From Desulfonauticus submarinus (GTDB lineage: Bacteria; Desulfobacterota; Desulfovibrionia; Desulfovibrionales; Desulfonatronovibrionaceae), in assembly GCF_900104045.1 (NCBI RefSeq), contig NZ_FNIN01000001.1, forward strand, positions 124,001-188,000: 64,000 bases of DNA, given 5' to 3'. The notes under the pieces were generated by a model. The model did not search any database. It had not been told where the DNA came from and was given only the letters and a program-made list of their open reading frames with translations. A program made the translations under genes and the position numbers. This document shows, in pieces, positions 60,384 to 64,000 of this stretch. Positions within the stretch are counted from its first letter, which is position 1, and the number at the start of each line of letters is the position of its first letter.

Positions 60384-60788
60384 ATGTTTATGCTTAGTAT
60401 GGGAGCAGGAATGGATCTGGGGTTTCCAGATGTTTGCCTGACTCCTTCAGTTAATGGCACTGTAAGCATACCATATCCAGATATGGCTATGACTGCTACA
60501 AGTACTCCAGCAGCTTATAATGTGTTGGTAGATTGTATGCCTGTAGTCAATCAACTATCTATGGGACTTATGAGTAATGGAGATGAGGGTGGTGTAATGG
60601 GCGGTGTTTCTTCTCATCTTATTGATGGACAAGCTACTTATAAAGTTGGTTGTTTTACTATTTTAGTAGATGGAATGCCAGCACAAAGGCTTACTAGTGT
60701 TACAGGACAAAATTCTTTGGGTATGTCTCCTAATGCTCCAGGTTTATGTCTTCTTCCTAGCCAAGTAACAGTGTTGACGTTGGGTTAA
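60384..60788 (+). CDS. DUF4150 PAAR-like spike-tip protein 2
   Basis: 134 residues, paralogous to the protein at 59170 (FPDVCLTPSVNGTVSIPYPD, SNGDEGGVMGGVSSHLIDG, GMPAQRLTSVTGQNS). It probably caps a different VgrG or chooses between cargos. No effector domain attached. AAAGGAG lies just before the ATG. A 146-base gap without clear signals follows before the third VgrG. Confidence 0.88.
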   Translation: MFMLSMGAGMDLGFPDVCLTPSVNGTVSIPYPDMAMTATSTPAAYNVLVDCMPVVNQLSMGLMSNGDEGGVMGGVSSHLIDGQATYKVGCFTILVDGMPAQRLTSVTGQNSLGMSPNAPGLCLLPSQVTVLTLG

Positions 60789-60934
60789 TTTTTTAATCAT
60801 AAATTTGAAAGATAAGGTGATTTTATTGGTGGTAAAAGTGGCTTCAATTCGGTTTGATTTAAGATAGTGTTTTTATTTTTAAAATATCAAGTAGAATTGA
60901 AAGGGATAATATATTTTGACCAAAGGAGAATAAA

Positions 60935-63736
60935 ATGCAAAATGAAAGACGTTTTGCATTTGTATCACTTGATTTTCCTGCAGATACTTTTCAAGTTGTA
61001 AGATTTAATGGAGAACAAGGTTTATCTAAGTGGTATAAATTCGAAATAGAACTAATTTCAAGGGAAAAAAATTTAAATTTAGAGAACATATTACAAAGCC
61101 TAGTTCAATTTAAGATTTTTAGAAAAGATAGTGTTGTTTTATATAATGGTATCTTAGAAGAATTTGATCAACTTCATTTTTATGGAGAATATACTTTTTA
61201 TAGGGCAGTTCTTGTGCCAAGGCTTTGGTGGTTGTCTCAAATTTATCATAATCAAGTTTTTTTAAATAAAAATGTTCCCGAGATTTTAAAAAAGATTTTA
61301 AAAGATGGCGGATTACTAGACATAGATTTTGAATTTAGGGTGCAAGAAGATTATGAATCACTGGAATATGTGTGTCAGTATAATGAAACACATCTTAATT
61401 TTTTCCAACGTTGGTTAGCAAGAGAGGGTATGTATTATTTTTTTGAGCAAGGGGAAAGTAGTGAAAAATTAATTATTACAGATACTATGATGGGGCATAA
61501 TGTTTTTTCAGAAGGAAGTGAGTTAACTTATGCTCAACCTTCTGGGCTTGACAATATTCATAGAGAAGAAGTGGTTCATGGGTTTTATTGTAAACAAAAA
61601 AGAATGCCCCAAAAATTACGTTTAAGAAATTATGATTATGAAAAACCTTCAAGTGTTTTAGAAGGAGAATATGAAATTACTGAAAATGGATGGGGTACGA
61701 TTTATCAATATGGAGAACATTTTAAGAATACAAGCGAGGGTAAGCGTTTAGCAAAAATTAAGGCTGAAGCGTTAAAATGTAGGGAGAAAATTTTTAAAGG
61801 TCAAAGCACAGTACCATATATAAGGCCAGGATATTTTTTTGATTTAAAAAATCATTATAGAGAAGATTTTAATAAGCGCTATTTAGTAATAAATACTTAT
61901 CATGAAGGATCACAAGCAGCTTATTTAATAAATGGGCTATCTATTGATTTAAGAGGAGTTGAAAAAGAGAATTATTATAGAAATGAATTTGAAGCTATAG
62001 ATGCTGGATTACAGTTTAGGTCAGAGGAATATAAAGAAAAACCAAAATTTTATGGTTTTTTAAATGCTAAAATAGATGCAGAGGGAAGTGGAGAATATGC
62101 TGAAATTGATGACCAAGGAAGATATAAAGTTGTTTTACCATTTGATATTTCAGGAGCAGAGGAAGGGAAAAGATCTGCTCCTTTAAGAATGATGCAGCCA
62201 TATGCTGGCCAAAGAGAAGGAATGTATTTTCCTTTAAGAAAAGGTACAGAAGTCTTATTGGCTTTTATTGATGGAGATCCAGATAGACCTGTAATAGCAG
62301 GCGCTGTACCTAATATAGAGACTCCTAGTATAGTTAATAAGGAAAATAATATACTTGGTGGAGTAAAAACTGCAGGAGGAAATCAGTTAAGTTTTTGTGA
62401 CAGAGATGGCCATAAATGTGTTTCTATTTCAACTCCTTCTCCTTCAATAAAAAAGGATGAGGTTGTTAAAGAGAAGGCAGCTATATTATGTCGTTCTGAT
62501 TTTTTTGGTGAAGAAATTTTAACTAAATCATGGGATTTAACTAGTTTAACAGGAAATAGTCAGTTTGATATTACTTTTCAAAGAGGAGCGGTAGGTTCTT
62601 TTATAGATTTAGTGTGTTTTCCCTTGTTACAGGTTAGTCTAGGTATGCTTGTAAACGAAAAAATAAATGCTATTTTAAAAGGACAGCGTTTAAATGGAGC
62701 TGATAACATAGAAGATGCAAAATCTTTGACTTCGGATATTTTAATGCGAACTATTGTTCCTTTTTATCTTACAGTATTTTCTTATTTAGCAAAAGATACT
62801 TTAAAAAAATCTAAATTAAGAGTTAAATTGCCATATGGAGTTTCAGAACGCATAACATTTTCTTTTAAAGAAGCTCTTGTTGCAAAGTTAATTAGAAGTA
62901 GTAAATTGGCAATATTTAATATAGATAATGAAAAAAGAATGTTAACTGCTCCTGTTTTTCCAACTGCATATGGGATTACATTGTTGTCTTCTTGTCCTCG
63001 TCATGCAGAAGGATTAATGGGAAAAGTTAAAAATTTTGTTAAAGATAGTACAAGACCAACAAACATTAATACAGTTAAATTAGAAGAAAGTACGCCAAAT
63101 ATTTTATTATGTGCTAAAAAAGGAGTCATAGATGTATTGGCAGATGATGGGATTAATATGTGGACGCCTGAAAATATTTCAATGAATGCGCAAAATATTT
63201 TTACTTATACAACTAAAAATATAACAAATACAGCTCATGGGGATATTATTTTAAACAGAGTGGATAAAGTTGATAAATATAAAGAGTCTTATTTGACTCT
63301 TTTAGAAAAAGAAATTTCTTTGACTCAAAAAAATGGAGTGAAGGGAGTACAAAATGCTATAGATATGTATTTTTCTGAGAATAAGAAAGGTCGTATGGAA
63401 ATTTTTTCTCGAGGAGAAATAAATATATCTACAAATTATTCTACAGAACCTGATTTAAAAGTGGACTTTATTAAACTTGGAAAAGGAAATCTTGGTATAG
63501 AAGTAAATAAATCTATAACAAACAAGGCAGAAGATACCATAAAGTTAGTAGCTAAAAAGAATATTGAGCTAAAATGTGGAGATTCTTCTTTAATTTTAAA
63601 AAAAGATGGTTCAATAGTATTAAAATGTAAGAAGTTCACTGTTCGTTCTTCAAATAGTATCGCAATGAGAGCTAAAGGTACACTTAAAATAAGAGGTAAA
63701 AATACAACTATTAAAAGTAATACAAAAATATCATGA
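60935..63736 (+). CDS. vgrG: T6SS spike VgrG (TssI), copy 3, with long unique C-terminal extension
   Basis: 933 residues, the longest VgrG here. Residues 1 to about 460 are very close to VgrG 1, including nearly identical DNA around the OB-fold. A region of about 230 residues (from about 500) is unlike the other two VgrGs and partly hydrophobic (GAVGSFIDLVCFPLLQVSLG, RTIVPFYLTVFSYLA). Strand-rich repeats (DGINMWTPENISMNAQNIF, SITNKAEDTIKLVAKKNIEL) continue the stalk to the end. The insert could be an effector, a docking platform or a membrane-active part; none is recognised. AAAGGAG precedes the ATG. The stop overlaps the next start (ATGA). Confidence 0.92.
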   Translation: MQNERRFAFVSLDFPADTFQVVRFNGEQGLSKWYKFEIELISREKNLNLENILQSLVQFKIFRKDSVVLYNGILEEFDQLHFYGEYTFYRAVLVPRLWWLSQIYHNQVFLNKNVPEILKKILKDGGLLDIDFEFRVQEDYESLEYVCQYNETHLNFFQRWLAREGMYYFFEQGESSEKLIITDTMMGHNVFSEGSELTYAQPSGLDNIHREEVVHGFYCKQKRMPQKLRLRNYDYEKPSSVLEGEYEITENGWGTIYQYGEHFKNTSEGKRLAKIKAEALKCREKIFKGQSTVPYIRPGYFFDLKNHYREDFNKRYLVINTYHEGSQAAYLINGLSIDLRGVEKENYYRNEFEAIDAGLQFRSEEYKEKPKFYGFLNAKIDAEGSGEYAEIDDQGRYKVVLPFDISGAEEGKRSAPLRMMQPYAGQREGMYFPLRKGTEVLLAFIDGDPDRPVIAGAVPNIETPSIVNKENNILGGVKTAGGNQLSFCDRDGHKCVSISTPSPSIKKDEVVKEKAAILCRSDFFGEEILTKSWDLTSLTGNSQFDITFQRGAVGSFIDLVCFPLLQVSLGMLVNEKINAILKGQRLNGADNIEDAKSLTSDILMRTIVPFYLTVFSYLAKDTLKKSKLRVKLPYGVSERITFSFKEALVAKLIRSSKLAIFNIDNEKRMLTAPVFPTAYGITLLSSCPRHAEGLMGKVKNFVKDSTRPTNINTVKLEESTPNILLCAKKGVIDVLADDGINMWTPENISMNAQNIFTYTTKNITNTAHGDIILNRVDKVDKYKESYLTLLEKEISLTQKNGVKGVQNAIDMYFSENKKGRMEIFSRGEINISTNYSTEPDLKVDFIKLGKGNLGIEVNKSITNKAEDTIKLVAKKNIELKCGDSSLILKKDGSIVLKCKKFTVRSSNSIAMRAKGTLKIRGKNTTIKSNTKIS

Positions 63737-64000
63737 TAAATAAAAATATAGATAATACATTTTTTTTACTTGAAAGGACTTTAAGTAGGGGAAAGGATAA
63801 TTGGTGGGTAGGAACTTTTTTAGCTGGTTATCATATTGATGAGGATAAATTTATTTTAGGAGAAGAGATATGGAGTTTGGTGGCTGACTTTTGTCAAAAA
63901 GCACCTTTAGACAATGGAATGCCTAAGTTAAAAGGAGAATATTTATGTTATGGAAGGTTCTCTTCTTTTTTAAAAGATAAAGAAAAAGTTTATATAAAGG
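63733..64000 (+). CDS. DUF2169 protein 3, 5' end, runs off right edge
   Basis: 89 visible codons from the ATG overlapping the VgrG 3 stop. The segment LDNGMPKLKGEYLCYGRF aligns with SGMPKIKGEIIVYGSCF and SMPKPRGEFIVIGKCF of the two large DUF2169 proteins, near the same distance from the start. It therefore opens a third VgrG-DUF2169 module. Whether it also carries the Toprim-like and PPR parts cannot be seen. Confidence 0.85.
   Translation, partial: MINKNIDNTFFLLERTLSRGKDNWWVGTFLAGYHIDEDKFILGEEIWSLVADFCQKAPLDNGMPKLKGEYLCYGRFSSFLKDKEKVYIK

Noticed and set aside
60789-60934. Regulatory element or small gene before VgrG3
   Set aside because: No open frame, hairpin or convincing promoter could be seen in the 146 bases beyond the AAAGGAG site at its end.

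Overview
The window is strongly AT-rich bacterial chromosome with a compact, operon-dense layout. The order degP - ispE - tRNA-Gln - prs - rplY - pth - carD - rho at the left resembles, from memory, Desulfovibrio-type genomes. With the PAS/HDOD/HD-GYP-type regulators, Liv-type transporter and sigma-54 regulator, it suggests a low-GC Desulfovibrionales-like sulfate reducer (inference; no marker gene proves it).

Layout. 1-852: 5' part of an acyl-CoA ligase leaving the window on the minus strand. 1045-9141: housekeeping block (periplasmic protease, isoprenoid kinase, tRNA-Gln, PRPP synthetase, L25, peptidyl-tRNA hydrolase, CarD, Rho, M48 protease). 9150-17674: minus-strand operon of a CBS-ACT protein, a complete Liv-type ABC importer and two CoA ligases. 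18017-24231: soluble multi-PAS histidine kinase, two response regulators (HDOD; degenerate HD-GYP), an MFS permease and CheX. 24278-26978: metallo-hydrolase, UbiX, tRNA-Arg and a sigma-54 activator.

27210-64000: one long plus-strand type VI secretion (T6SS) locus. All thirteen core genes are present in the order tssJ-K-L-M-tagF-tssA-B-C-hcp-tssE-F-G-clpV-vgrG. It is preceded by a good -24/-12 (sigma-54) promoter match and divergent from the sigma-54 activator, which is therefore the likely regulator. After the core comes about 20 kb of spike-decoration genes: three VgrGs with unrelated C-terminal extensions, two free pentapeptide-repeat (PPR) proteins, two giant (about 1,240-residue) DUF2169-PPR fusions, two DUF3540-DUF4150 (PAAR-like) pairs, and a third DUF2169 gene running off the right edge.

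The most interesting element is inside the two giant DUF2169-PPR proteins. Between the DUF2169 domain and the PPR beta-helix, both carry about 210 residues that read like the core and Toprim domain of a CHC2/Toprim mobile-element DNA primase. The zinc finger is missing and the catalytic acidic residues are replaced. This looks like a primase fold reused as a structural or binding module in a T6SS spike-loading protein. I know of no description of it, but I could not search. No classical toxin or immunity gene is recognisable in the cassette, so its cargo is unknown.
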